A stretch of 64,000 nucleotides of DNA from Bimastos eiseni (Eukaryota; Annelida; Clitellata; Crassiclitellata; Lumbricidae). Location: the NCBI GenBank assembly GCA_959347315.1, contig OY365815.1, positions 16,111,823-16,175,822 on the forward strand, written 5' to 3'. The notes below the pieces were generated by a model, which was not told the origin of the DNA, did no database searches, and was given only the letters and a program-made list of their open reading frames with translations. Shown in pieces: positions 34,961-44,851 of the stretch (its first letter is position 1; each line of letters begins with the position of its first letter). Position numbers and translations under genes: made by a program.

Positions 34961-35008
34961 TCGATAGTCCGAAAGTTCAATAGTCCGAAGGTCCAATAGG
35001 CCGAAGGC
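34961..35008. repeat. three 15-16-bp repeats (ATAGTCCGAA) at the broken end of exon 4 of locus 6
   Basis: Units TCGATAGTCCGAAAGT, TCAATAGTCCGAAGG and TCCAATAGGCCGAAGG begin eight bases after lysozyme homology ends. The period resembles the two foldback-like elements in locus 7. Confidence 0.6.
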
Positions 35009-35493
35009 GTGTCAGTCCTATAAGACTCTATACTTCAACGAAGGTTAACGACCAAACGGTTATTATTCATAGGGTTACCATAAGTGCTAAGATGAAAAAG
35101 AGAACATAAGCACAATTTTCATCAGATTCGGTTAGCCGGCTCCCAGTGATAAGCCAATCAGGGCGGCCAATGTTAATTGTTGCAAAAATAAAAGTAAAGT
35201 CATACTACATAAAATGATGTTCTTATTGTAGATGGTTGAAATTATTAACTTTAGTGAGTGAGTGTTCAGTACATATTACTGTACACAGAAACAAAATAAT
35301 CATCAATCTACAAAACAGTAGTGACATCACATTCTGAATCATTACAACCAGAATCGTCCGGATTTGAGGAAATTGAGGCTGGGACCGTATATTGCGCCTG
35401 GGGCTGAGACCAACCGTATTTCTCTGAAGAACTGATGACCTTTGACAAGGTTGGTTGGCTGCTGAGATATGTAGGCCAATGAAATTCTGTGCA
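35009..35493. other. no feature recognised
   Basis: Unique-looking AT-rich sequence. No exon, repeat array or terminal inverted repeat was found. I looked for an inverted partner of the 34961-35008 array and saw none. Confidence 0.4.
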
Positions 35494-35689
35494 AGGCATT
35501 TATTTATTTATTTATTTATTCTAAAACTTGATATTTTTGCTCAGAAGTGTACACGCCTCGCCGATGCAATTGCAGTTGTGCTGCAGAGCAATTGTGCGTG
35601 AAGGACTTGCACAAGGTCCCTACACAATGACTGACGCCTCGGAGGGTCGAACCCGCTCACTCAGCGCACAGCGCGTTATGGGCCGAACG

Positions 35690-37277
35690 CTCTAACCCAG
35701 TGGTTCTCAACCTTTTTAGCACCACGGCACACTTGTGATCTTTGGAAATTCAGACGGCACACCATTGAACTAAAACTAATTTTTATGTTTAATTTTGAGC
35801 AATTTTATACTGCTGTTTTTAAATCTTGCTTTTAAGCATTTACCATGCCAAAAAGAAGGCTTAATCTAGATTTGTACATAATTTTCAAAATAGAGTAGTG
35901 TAGACAAACCATTTTATTTTAGCAGTTTAACTTGAACAGATTAAAATGCAACATTTACAATTTTACATATACAATGTTAAACATAAACTGATTGTAAACT
36001 GTGCAAGTTATCGGTGTTAAGAAGACTTTTGTAATTTGTAAGACCTGTTTAAGTGTCAATCAATGTCAATGAGATATCTGGGCTTGATGCGTTCCATATA
36101 TTCTGTCAATATATTGAACACACTTTGACCTCTTGCTGGTCCTTCAAGGTCCTTGCAACGTAAAAATTGCTCACCGATTTTGTCTCCATTTATAAATCGA
36201 ATGAAACCTAGTAATTGTTCTTTGCTACTGATATCAGTCGATTCGTCAACTTGAAGTGCAAATCGCAAGTTTTTAATTTCTGCATTACATTTTCCTTGAT
36301 ATCGCTTGACATATCCTGAATTCTTCTCTTGATCGTGTCGTCAGAAAGTGGTATTTTTATTTCAAGCATTACCAAGCATTGCTTGTACAATTGCCTGGCA
36401 AGCAGGCAAAATCAGAGATTCCGCAATAGTATATACATGAGCTTTCATTTGCTGTGCTGTGCTGTGCATCATTTCGGCTACTGAAATAGGGTAGCGTTTG
36501 TTGATAAATCTGTCGTATAGAATATTCACTGCTTTTACTTTGAAGTTGTTGGTGTTTCGACAGTAAGTGACGTCTCAGCTTGCTAGGAAACGTAGCTTCA
36601 TTTGAGAGTTTGTCGCCAAATACAATGCACTCTGATAAAGGACAGTCCTTGCTGCCACACCATCTAAAACCAGAACTTAAACAGCAATCCTTGTACTGAC
36701 GACGAACTTTAATAGCTTTCTTAGGGTTTGGATCGTTAGGTGATATTGAAACAGTACTTGTACTTGGCGCATCGTTCATTTCGTCATCATCATCATCATC
36801 AAAATTGTTCTCCAACTCTAATCCGGCCTTCTTTGCACAAAATTGTCCATTATTTGAGTTTTCTAATTTATTTTGTTAAAAGTAATTTACGTTAATGACG
36901 AAAATATTGAATTACCAATTAACTAAACTGATTATAATATGCACGATTGTTTTAAATGCAGACGACCAATGGCGAACGTTTACACATGACAGATTGGGAA
37001 ACCTGTGACGTGCTTGTCATTGCAGGAAATTAGTTAAGCAATAATAAAAAAGACTAATTTTTAAAAATTTTAGATCACTAGAACAATTAATTACAAACTG
37101 GCTAACAGAAACAGTTGCCTTTTCATTAAAATAGATACATTATGTTTTAGCTATATTCGAATATCGTTTTTATTGATTTTAAATTTGATTTCATTATTAG
37201 CGCCGCGGCACACTCGGCGGTGCCTCGCGGCACACCAGTGTGCGGCGGCACACCGGTTGAGAATCACTGCTCTAACT
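35690..37277 (-). mobile_element. internally deleted hAT transposon with terminal repeats and target duplication
   Basis: The element spans 35698-37269 (1,572 bp). Ends: CAGTGGTTCTCAACC at the left and GGTTGAGAATCACTG at the right (inverted, one mismatch). Flanks: CTCTAACC (35690-35697) and CTCTAACT (37270-37277), an 8-bp duplication with one change. CAGTGGTTCTCAACC is the typical terminus of ZBED/SPIN-like hAT elements. Coding remnants of the transposase N-terminal half lie on the minus strand. Confidence 0.9.
36056..36815 (-). pseudogene. hAT transposase fragment with BED-type zinc finger (ZBED5/FAM200-like)
   Basis: The frame 36815-36369 starts with an acidic stretch and contains a BED-like finger: CPLSEC, then LSNEATFPSKLRRHLLSKH (C-x4-C and H-x4-H). 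Further frames continue the transposase: IKIPLSDDTIKRRIQDMS (36390-36208) and FALQVDESTDISSKEQLLGF (36268-36056; the VDESTD word is the conserved catalytic-core start). Frameshifts separate them, and the C-terminal half with the dimerisation region is missing. Non-functional. Confidence 0.82.
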
Positions 37278-37310
37278 AATCGGCCACCGTGCCACACATA
37301 GGTCCTATGC

Positions 37311-38829
37311 TTAAAGTTATGCTGCAGAAACAGAATTTCTGTGACAGATTCATTTTTATTTACAATATGTTTTCTTGTAGTAATTTCCTATTATTAGTAT
37401 TGCTTATAGGCATATAGTTTCAGCTTTCATACAGTCAATGGGCTGTCATGGTTCGATCAGAAACGTGGTTACGTTTGAAGGAGCATGGCTGTCTGCGTCA
37501 TGCTCTGAATTATCGACTGCTGGTGGTCACGGATGACGTGTGACAGACAATAATAATAAAAGTTAGATGTCACATATGGCTAGGTAACCCAGATACGCTA
37601 AAACTTTTATCTTAATTTAATTTAGCATAAAGTATCATTGCTACCTGAAGCGTTGTCTTCAAAGTAGTTTAAACGCTATTTGCATTGATCGACTTCAAGA
37701 AGTGAATTCACCTGCAATAGAGCTCCTGAAGATAAACAGATGCACTGCCCAAGATTCAGTGTAAGACGATGGAGGAGACCCTCATCGTGAATGTTTTGCA
37801 GGTCTGGGAGCCAATACAGGGAGCTGCATGAATTTTGGAATGAATGAATGAATGAATGAATGCAAGTTTAGCTTGACCAGCTACAAGCCGGGTACCGAGT
37901 TAACTACATTGAATCTTCTGTGGATTCAGTCGCGATTGATTCGATGTCCCCTTGACAGAAAGGATGTCCGTGAAATAAGACATAGGCTCGGAATGCAGAA
38001 TATGCCTTTGATGCTAAACAATACGGACAAATTTAACTATTGTCAACGTAAGATACTCGTTAGAGAACAATATACAAGTTGAGACTACATTATATGCAGT
38101 AAACAGAATGTTGAGAATAGGCCGAATTAAGAACAGATCCTTTAGATCCAGGGAGTACGAGGTGAGTGAAAGATAACAGAAGTAGATCGTTCCAAGAGAT
38201 AAAAAGTGATCAAGAGAAGTGAGAGGTATCTAACAGGGCGTACAGAGGTGGGGCCAGCTGGGCCGTGGCCCAGGGCGCAAATGTGGAAAGGGCGCACATT
38301 TCAGGATGGAATAACTTATTATTCCATAAAATGCACTATTTTAAAAATGTGGGGAGCCAGATTTAGGCTATGCACAAGACGCAATTATAGCTCGGTACGG
38401 CCCTGGTATCTAATCCCAAGTGTTGAAAGGACGACTCAAGATATAATAGTCTACCGAGTCAAATGCATTCATTCTTTCGTTCATTCCTTCATGGAATTTA
38501 TACAGAGCCACTTAAAGATGTATATTCGGCGTCGATTTCAGCTCAGTCCCTGAGGAAAAACGCATGTTTATGACATGCCCATAGCACCGACCTTCCAAGA
38601 CCCTACCCGAAGATAGCTAACTGATAAATAACATTCAGAGACTCTGGCTGAAAAAATCTCGACTAAGTGGATTGCTATTAAGTATTCCAACACGTCCGGA
38701 AAACATTATTAGAAGCAGCTGGCAAGCGTCTCATTATGACAGATCAATGCATTTGACTCGCAGTAGTTAAGAGACCAGCTGAGCCAGGATAGAGAAGTTC
38801 AGATTATCCAGAGAGACTCGTATAAATCG
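37311..38829. other. duplicated upstream block of lysozyme locus 7
   Basis: No gene. From about 37846 it parallels the blocks before loci 2, 4 and 5 (GACCAGCTACAAGCCGGGTACC; TCGATTTCAGCTCAGTCCC at about 38531). A short GAATGAATGAAT microsatellite is at 37843-37861. Confidence 0.5.
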
Positions 38830-38998
38830 AAAAAGTAACAGTGGTAATTTCATTGTCGCGGTCGCCGGTCGCCGGTCGTTTCCTGTAACGGGTGCTGTTT
38901 AAGACCTCGGTGTTAAAACCGCAGCTGACTTCCTATCCTGACAGGGAAAGAACGATATAACTGACGTTTGCTTCAGGTTTCGTAGCAATTTCAGCACA
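38830..38998 (+). promoter_or_regulatory. putative proximal promoter of lysozyme locus 7
   Basis: Has GTGGTAATTTCATTGTC, a local GGTCGCC triplication (about 38859-38879), GTTTCCTGT (38878-38886), GTTTAAGA (38897-38904, about 100 bp before ATG) and CCGCAGCTGACTTCC. Confidence 0.52.
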
Positions 38999-40514
38999 AT
39001 GTTTTTCTACCTTTCGCTGTCATGTATATTGGGTGAGTAGGCCTATATGTGAAACATGCGCGTCTGGATTCATAGCGTGTTGACCATTCTGCAATGATAT
39101 GTAGCACATCATAGCATAACAACTGTTTGTAATTGATCCCAACAACCAATAAACAGGCATGATTGAAGTAAAAGAAGGGGCCCATAAGGAAGAAAAACTC
39201 TGAAAAGACATAACTCCCGTTGTTGGGTCACCCTAATAAGTAAGCTGATCGTATTGGGTGGTAATAGGTACATTGTACATAACTCTTCCCAAATGTTTAA
39301 CAATTTTAGAGGAAATCTGAGTAATATTGACGTGGTGAGGGTAGGTTGCTTGGGGAACGGATATAAGCCCCCAGGACAAAAGCCCCCCGGACAAAAGCCC
39401 CCCGGACAAAAGCCCCCCATTTTGGGTAGGACATTTGTCCCCTCGGACAAAAGCCCCTCTGCTGTGAAGTATGAACGGTTGATGACCAGTTATAATTATA
39501 TTAATTTTAACTGCCATTATACAAAATATATGAAAACAAGCAACTAATTATCGTGTCGTATAGGAGACAAAGTGAGGCCAGTTCTCAATCTTTATTTATC
39601 TAGTTGGATGCATAGATACTGCAAACAGTCCGTGACACGCCTTAACAAGCGGTGAAGGTCGTCGGCTAGTAAGCAGCTAGGCCTACAGTTGGTTAGCAAA
39701 CTGTCAGTGGCACGCGATAATCATCTGCCGTTAATAAGAGAGAGTGGGTGAATACTTCTATATAGATGATAATCTAAGACTATAAGTGGTGAAGGTCAAC
39801 CATTAAGTATGCTTACAGTTGGTGATAGTCAGTCAGTGACACGCGGTAATCATATCTCTGAGAGTGGGTGAAGACCATATAGATGAAAATCTCGGAAATG
39901 TGTGCCTATAAAACGAAGACTTCTAACATGCACACCTCGTATTACGAACCATTTCATCTTCAAACTTTGCAGGTATTGGAACCAAAGCAATATGTCAACC
40001 CACTAAAATAGATATTTTACAGGTTTGGCAACACTTGGCCGACATGGACACATCCATGCACACGTACATATTGTGCTGCAACATGCATGCATCATATGCA
40101 CAAACACACATACAAGCATGCATTTATAATTTGGGCGAGCTTATGGTCTACACTTGCGTTTTTTGTCCTAGTTGGGAGGGGCTTTTGTCCGGGGGTCTTT
40201 TGTCTGGTAGCTTTTGTTCGGGGGGCTTTTGTCCGGGAGGCTTTTATCCGGGGAGCTTTTGTCCTACACTCAGGTTGCTTGTGGGGCGCAATTAAAATTT
40301 TATAAATGAATGAATGAGTGAACTTGCGTTGTAAACCTCTGAAGTCATTGCCTTCCAGGTGGCAGTCCATTTAAGCACAAGGAGCAGACAAGTCAGGGTT
40401 GGCGACGCCGATGACGTCGTATCCTACTGCGTGCATATGTCTACGGTCGAACCTGTGTATGAGTTTAGACAGATGTAAATTGTTAGAAAATAATTAATCA
40501 GTGCAGAAGCATTT

Positions 40515-40595
<81 letters not shown>

Positions 40596-42855
40596 TTCAG
40601 ACGTATGAGTGGAGTCAGGCTGAATATGTTTGTGTTTATGGCATTACAAATTTCTTGTTCGGTGCCCGTGTGATATTCAATAAGCAAACTTGGGGCTACT
40701 ATTACAATTAGGATAGAGCAATTGAAACAGACAGCAACAGAAGTTGATGCGCCTGAATTATAACTTATTTGAATCCACCTTCAAACAATTTGCTTCATTG
40801 GGGGTTAAAACCAACTCATTTTTACTGATTTAACATTAACTGTCCGTTTTGAAAACTTTGCAGCCGTTGCGGCAGCTGAAATCTCGGAAAACTGCCTGAA
40901 ATGCATCTGTCAGGTAAGTTTTTTTATCAAGCTTTAGACAATCAGATAAAATATTTGATGTGCAACGCATTCACTTTATTCTTAGAGCGCCCTGTCTAGC
41001 GTAACAATTATTCCAATTTGCAGGATCCCTTGCGCTTCAACGTGCTTTTGGTCGCATGAACACAAGACGATCATTTGAGTTCATGAAATAATTACCATCT
41101 ACACTCTGGGTCGACTTCGAATTAAAATCTTATTACAAACCATCAGATACCAAGAAAGATGCTGTGGCTTAGCGTTATTTAGTCATATTTGATGAGTTGT
41201 ATGAAACGGCAGGTCAATGAGTTCATTGGTTTCCAGGTGGAAGGATGTGAGAGTCAGATCGGAAAGTGTCGCAATGACACCGGATCACTGAGCTGTGGAC
41301 CATTCCAAATCAAGAAACCATACTGGACTGATTGCGGCTCACCAGGAGGAGGTAGGTGATAGGTTAGGTGACCTTACAATACCTTTCCTTTCCTTGCTAA
41401 GTGTATACATTCCATGTCTTTACTTTGCATACCATAATTATATTTACTTAAATAGACATATTTATTTTATTGATCCTGTGCCGCAGGCTATCTTAATATA
41501 GCTCGTTTATTTGCCCAGTTTGAAGAAACCTAATCAAGTCATACTGTTTTTCGACCTTGTAAGAAAAAAGCTCAATAATAACAATCTGTACTAACAAGCT
41601 ACGATTACGTTAGTTGTGTATGCATAGTTATTATCTTTGAAGAGATGCAGGTCACCCGGGTCAATGACCTCCGGGATCCGCAGATACAATTAACTAATGG
41701 ATGGACAGGCCATACTGGGTCAAATAGGGGCCCGTCCGAGACCCTCTGCACCCGGGTTTATGAAAAGCCAGCGACGCCACAGTGTTATTCAATTGTGATG
41801 CACCACAAAGAAGACATCATCAGTATTCACGTAACAGTATATGAACTTATTGTTAGAATCTCATTAAAAAGTACCTCACGGTCTATGCCATGTCATATTT
41901 ACCACACTTCACCACAGTTACTGTATCTGATCTTACCTGCTTTGGCGTAGATTGGAAGTTGTGCACAACTCAGATGAACTGCTCGCTGACATGTGTCAGG
42001 AACTACATGAAACGTTATGGTACCTACTGCACTACGTGCCGAACTCCCACCTGCCAGGACTACGCCCGCATCCACAACGGAGGCCCTAAAGGCTGTCAGA
42101 AGCAGGCAACCATCGTATACTGGCAAAAGGTGGAAGGTAAAGGTTGCGGTAGCACGACAACTGATGCCACGACAATTGATTCCACGAAAATGGATTGCGC
42201 AACAACTGATCCTACGACAATTGATCCCACGACAATGGATTACGCGACAGCTGATCCAACGACAATTGATCTCACGACAATTGATCCGACAACAACTGAT
42301 GCTACAACAATTGATCCCACGACAGCTGATCCTATGACAATTGATCCAACGACAATTAATCCTACAACAATTGATCCCTCAACAACTGATCCTACGACAA
42401 TTGATCCCACGACAATTTATCCCACGACAATCGATCTCACGACAATTAATTCAAGGACAACTGATCCTACGACAATTAATCCTACGACAATTGATTCTGC
42501 GACAATTGATCCCACGACAATTGATCCCACGACATATGATCTTATAACAATTGATCCCAGTACGATTGTTTCCAAGACAATTAATCCCACGACATTTGAT
42601 CCCACGACAATTAATTCAATGACAACTGATCCTACGACAATTAATCCTACGACAATTGATTCTGCGACAATTGATGGGACGACAATTGATCCCATGACAT
42701 ATGATCCCATAACAATTGATCCAACGACAATTGATTCCAAGACAATTAGTCCCACGACATTTGATCTCACGACATTTGATCCCATGGCAATTGATCCCAC
42801 GACAAATAAACCCACGACAGTTTATCCTACGACATCTAGGCCCAACGACACTTAA
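38999..42855 (+). CDS. i-type lysozyme locus 7, exon 4 fused to a (TTIDP)n repeat by an inserted element; 367 aa if translated
   Basis: Exons: 38999-39032 (donor gtgagt), 40864-40913 (acceptor tttgcag, donor gtaagt), 41237-41351 (donor gtaggt), 41951-42855 (acceptor gcgtag, stop TAA). They total 1,104 bp in frame. Signal peptide MFFYLSLSCIL; exon 2 AEISENCLKCICQ; exon 3 VEGCESQIGKC + CRNDTGSLSCGPFQI (Glu and Asp kept) + PYWTDCG. Exon 4 is normal up to YWQKVEG, then changes to KGCGSTTTDATTIDSTK and continues for about 235 residues of TTIDP/TTDP/TTINP pentads, with no stop until 42855. The paralog ending (CCASSAGGCGFDFD + acidic tail) is lost from the frame; its remnant lies at 43663-43747. An extra Cys replaces Gly in YCTTCRTP. 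The repeat unit is 15 bp, so the frame stays open whatever the copy number. Either a recent pseudogene or a lysozyme-Thr-rich fusion; splice signals and catalytic residues are intact. Confidence 0.75.
39343..40281. mobile_element. foldback-like element FB1 in intron 1 of locus 7 (inverted 15-bp arrays)
   Basis: The left end (from 39353) carries tandem 15-mers GGACAAAAGCCCCCC. The right end (to about 40271) carries five inverted 15-mers of the form GGGGGGCTTTTGTCC. AGGTTGCTTG occurs directly at both borders (39343-39352 and 40272-40281), consistent with a 9-10-bp target duplication. The ~0.7 kb core encodes nothing recognised. Long inverted ends made of short tandem repeats, with 9-bp duplications, are the pattern of foldback (FB/Galileo-like) elements. 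Confidence 0.78.
40519..40592. repeat. (TA)n microsatellite, about 37 units
   Basis: Perfect TA run in intron 1 of locus 7. Confidence 0.97.
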
Positions 42856-43673
42856 TACCGTGACAATTAATACCGGACAATTAGCACCACGGCAATTCAT
42901 CCGACGTTAATTACCCGACGGTTTACATATAGACACAGTATAGCTGTACATAAGCCTACAATAATTATTTATTGTCTGATTTTTTTTATTACGGTGTAGG
43001 TGCGACTCTGAAGTATAAACTATTGGAAAAAGTTTTTCTGATTTTAACTTCATTTCGGAGCAAGTTTTTTTGATTTTCTACGTAATATATGACTTCATTC
43101 ATGGAAGCACATTTTGGTGTGAGTAGCAAATGATAACCGACGGGCAGGCCTACATTGCAGTTATATTACAACTAAATGCCAACGGATCAACGGCATGGCG
43201 GTGTATAATTGCCTATTGGTAAAATTTTGTTGTAAAGTTCGTTTGACCAGTAGGGGTCCTTTCATATCCAAAGCGGTAACGGTTCGACCACACTATAGCT
43301 CGCAAAGCTCTAGCTCACTTGAAGTCATCCATGGATGCATAGGAGGTACACACCATCTTCGTCGCAGTGTACAATTGCTGAAAATGTTACGGACGATGTG
43401 CTTAGGGCTGTCTAACCTATCGAATTTGTAATGTTTAGAGGGATTGTAAATGAGCCTTTCACGTTGCTTTTTAACCTAATCGCTTTTATCTCGTGTTGCA
43501 ATTACACTGAATCCTTATACTATGGCATTAACTGTCACGGTATCAAAATGTGTGTGATTTCATGTCGTGGGTAGTGAATGTCACGGTATTAATTGTCGGT
43601 GAGACTATGTGTCCGGTACTGTTGTGGTGCTAAGTATCGCGTTATTAAATGTCATTATCGATGGATTCGTGGT
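42142..43673. mobile_element. foldback-like element FB2 inside exon 4 of locus 7 (inverted 15-bp arrays)
   Basis: The left array (about 42151-42920) has some 50 units of ACGACAATTGATCCC-like 15-mers, ending in variants with TTAATACCGTGACAA and TTAGCACCACGG. The right array (about 43510-43662) holds the same variants in inverted orientation with the same 15-bp period (TGTCACGGTATTAATTGTC, TTGTGGTGCTAAG). The core of ~0.6 kb is unique and non-coding. Borders: GGTTGCGGT at 42142-42150 and GGATTCGTGGT at 43663-43673, both derived from the GGTTGTGGT of the lysozyme exon, so a 9-bp target duplication with later changes is likely. The left array is translated in frame with the lysozyme. Confidence 0.75.
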
Positions 43674-43747
43674 TTCGACTTCGATATGTTGAAGTATGCC
43701 AACAAGATGGCAGACACAACGACGACCGAATGACAGAAGGCGTATTG
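43663..43747 (+). pseudogene. detached 3' end of exon 4 of locus 7
   Basis: GTGGTTTCGACTTCGATATGTTGAAGTA matches the GGFDFDVLKY codons of the paralogs. The following acidic-tail region has small deletions and is out of frame. The conserved 3' UTR block (CAACCAGATGGTACAT, ACCACATGGACTTCAGAAG, GAAGACTTCCTACTTCG) follows to about 43825. Confidence 0.8.
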
Positions 43748-43825
43748 AACAACCAGATGGTACATGCATAGTCTACCACTCTACCACATGGACTTCAGAA
43801 GAATTGAAAGAAGACTTCCTACTTC

Positions 43826-44845
43826 GTTTTTTCTTCTTCTAGTAGTCCACATATTAACCAAGCACATTGATATTAATATAATAATACTATCTTCGTTTAA
43901 TTTCAAACTTACAATCCCCAGAATGATTCGAAGACTTGTAGTCATATACAAGTATGGAACGAACGAATGATGATGAGTTAAACCAGGAGGAGAATTTTAC
44001 TGTTGGTAGCCATGCAAGGCGTTCATCACCATGCCTTTGATTTAATCAATGCCACAGCCCACTGCCTATTGAAAGAAGGACCAGTCAACCCTAGTGGACA
44101 TGGGAAGCGATTTTGCATCCTCAGCTCTGCTGTCCATTACTGCATACTGCATATACGCCCTCCACCCCATTATAGCACCATTAGAAACCTCCCAAATAGA
44201 AGTCAGCATAAATCTTTTACAATTACAAACTGGTCCACAACTAATTAGGTCAGCCAAGGTAGTGTAATATTAGCTTTTGTATTTCATTAGCTTTAATCAA
44301 CTCGCTCAACATTAATTACATTACTTCATCTTTTCTTTACATTAAACGCCACATCCATATACCACTCCTTTTAACATAACACTTTTAAAATTAAATTCAT
44401 GATATAGTGAGGCTTACTCGTTGTCCCATTTGCCCGCACCACTACTAAGCAAAATCGTGCCTGCTAGTGGTTGGCCCCTCGCCCTGGAACACGCTCCCGC
44501 TTGCAATGCACTTGTCACCCAGGGTCCACTCACTCTTTTTATGCTTGCCTTAAAACTGTTCCTTCCACCCAGTGAGAAGTGCTACTGAGTAGTAGTAGCC
44601 TTCAAGGGCCGCTATATAAATCTTTATAATGAATGAATAGATTAATTCATTTTTTTACATTAATGGCCACCACCTTTAAGGAATTTTTTTCATTCTAGAG
44701 AACTCATCATGCCCATTAACCCTCTAACGACCAGCAAGTAGTAAAACCTAAGGCATAATCAATATCACTGGTCGTTAAAGGGTTAATGTCAACACACTTT
44801 TCAATACAAGCGACAAACTCGGCTAAGTAACATGATAAGCACAAC
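43826..44845. other. intergenic, between lysozyme array and kinase gene (tail to tail)
   Basis: A LINE 3' fragment is at about 44450-44640 on the plus strand (SPWNTLPLAMHL-like frame, then GGCCGCTATATAAATC and AATGAATGAATAG). A short inverted repeat CCCATTAACCCTCTAACGACCAG...CTGGTCGTTAAAGGGTTAATG is at about 44711-44787. No gene is seen. Confidence 0.45.
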
Positions 44846-44851
44846 TTTATT
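44846..44851 (-). other. candidate poly(A) signal of the kinase gene
   Basis: AATAAA on the minus strand about 1.37 kb past the kinase stop codon. It is followed by no other gene and would imply a 1.4-kb 3' UTR (44.83-46.22 kb). Position inferred only. Confidence 0.3.

Larger units (their letters stand above)
35494..37305 (-). mobile_element. tRNA-derived SINE (family S), split by a hAT transposon
   Basis: On the minus strand the order is: head with A-box-like GGTGGCCGATTAGTTAGAG (about 37305-37270), the hAT insertion, then CGTTCGGCCCATAACG, B box GCGGGTTCGACCC and body TGTGTAGGGACCTTGTGCAAG (35689-35523), and a (AAAT)n tail (plus strand TTTATTTA at 35494-35521). Homologous to the unbroken copy at 18826-19020. 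Confidence 0.72.

Noticed and set aside
42136..42145. GTGGAAG/gtaaag in exon 4 of locus 7 as a real new donor
   Set aside because: A donor-like word is present, but no good acceptor leading back into the lysozyme frame was seen at 43.66 kb; kept only as an alternative to test.
42417..42900. Repeat proteins on the minus strand across the 15-bp array of locus 7
   Set aside because: 15-bp periodicity without stops opens several frames at once; only the plus-strand frame is joined to a real exon.
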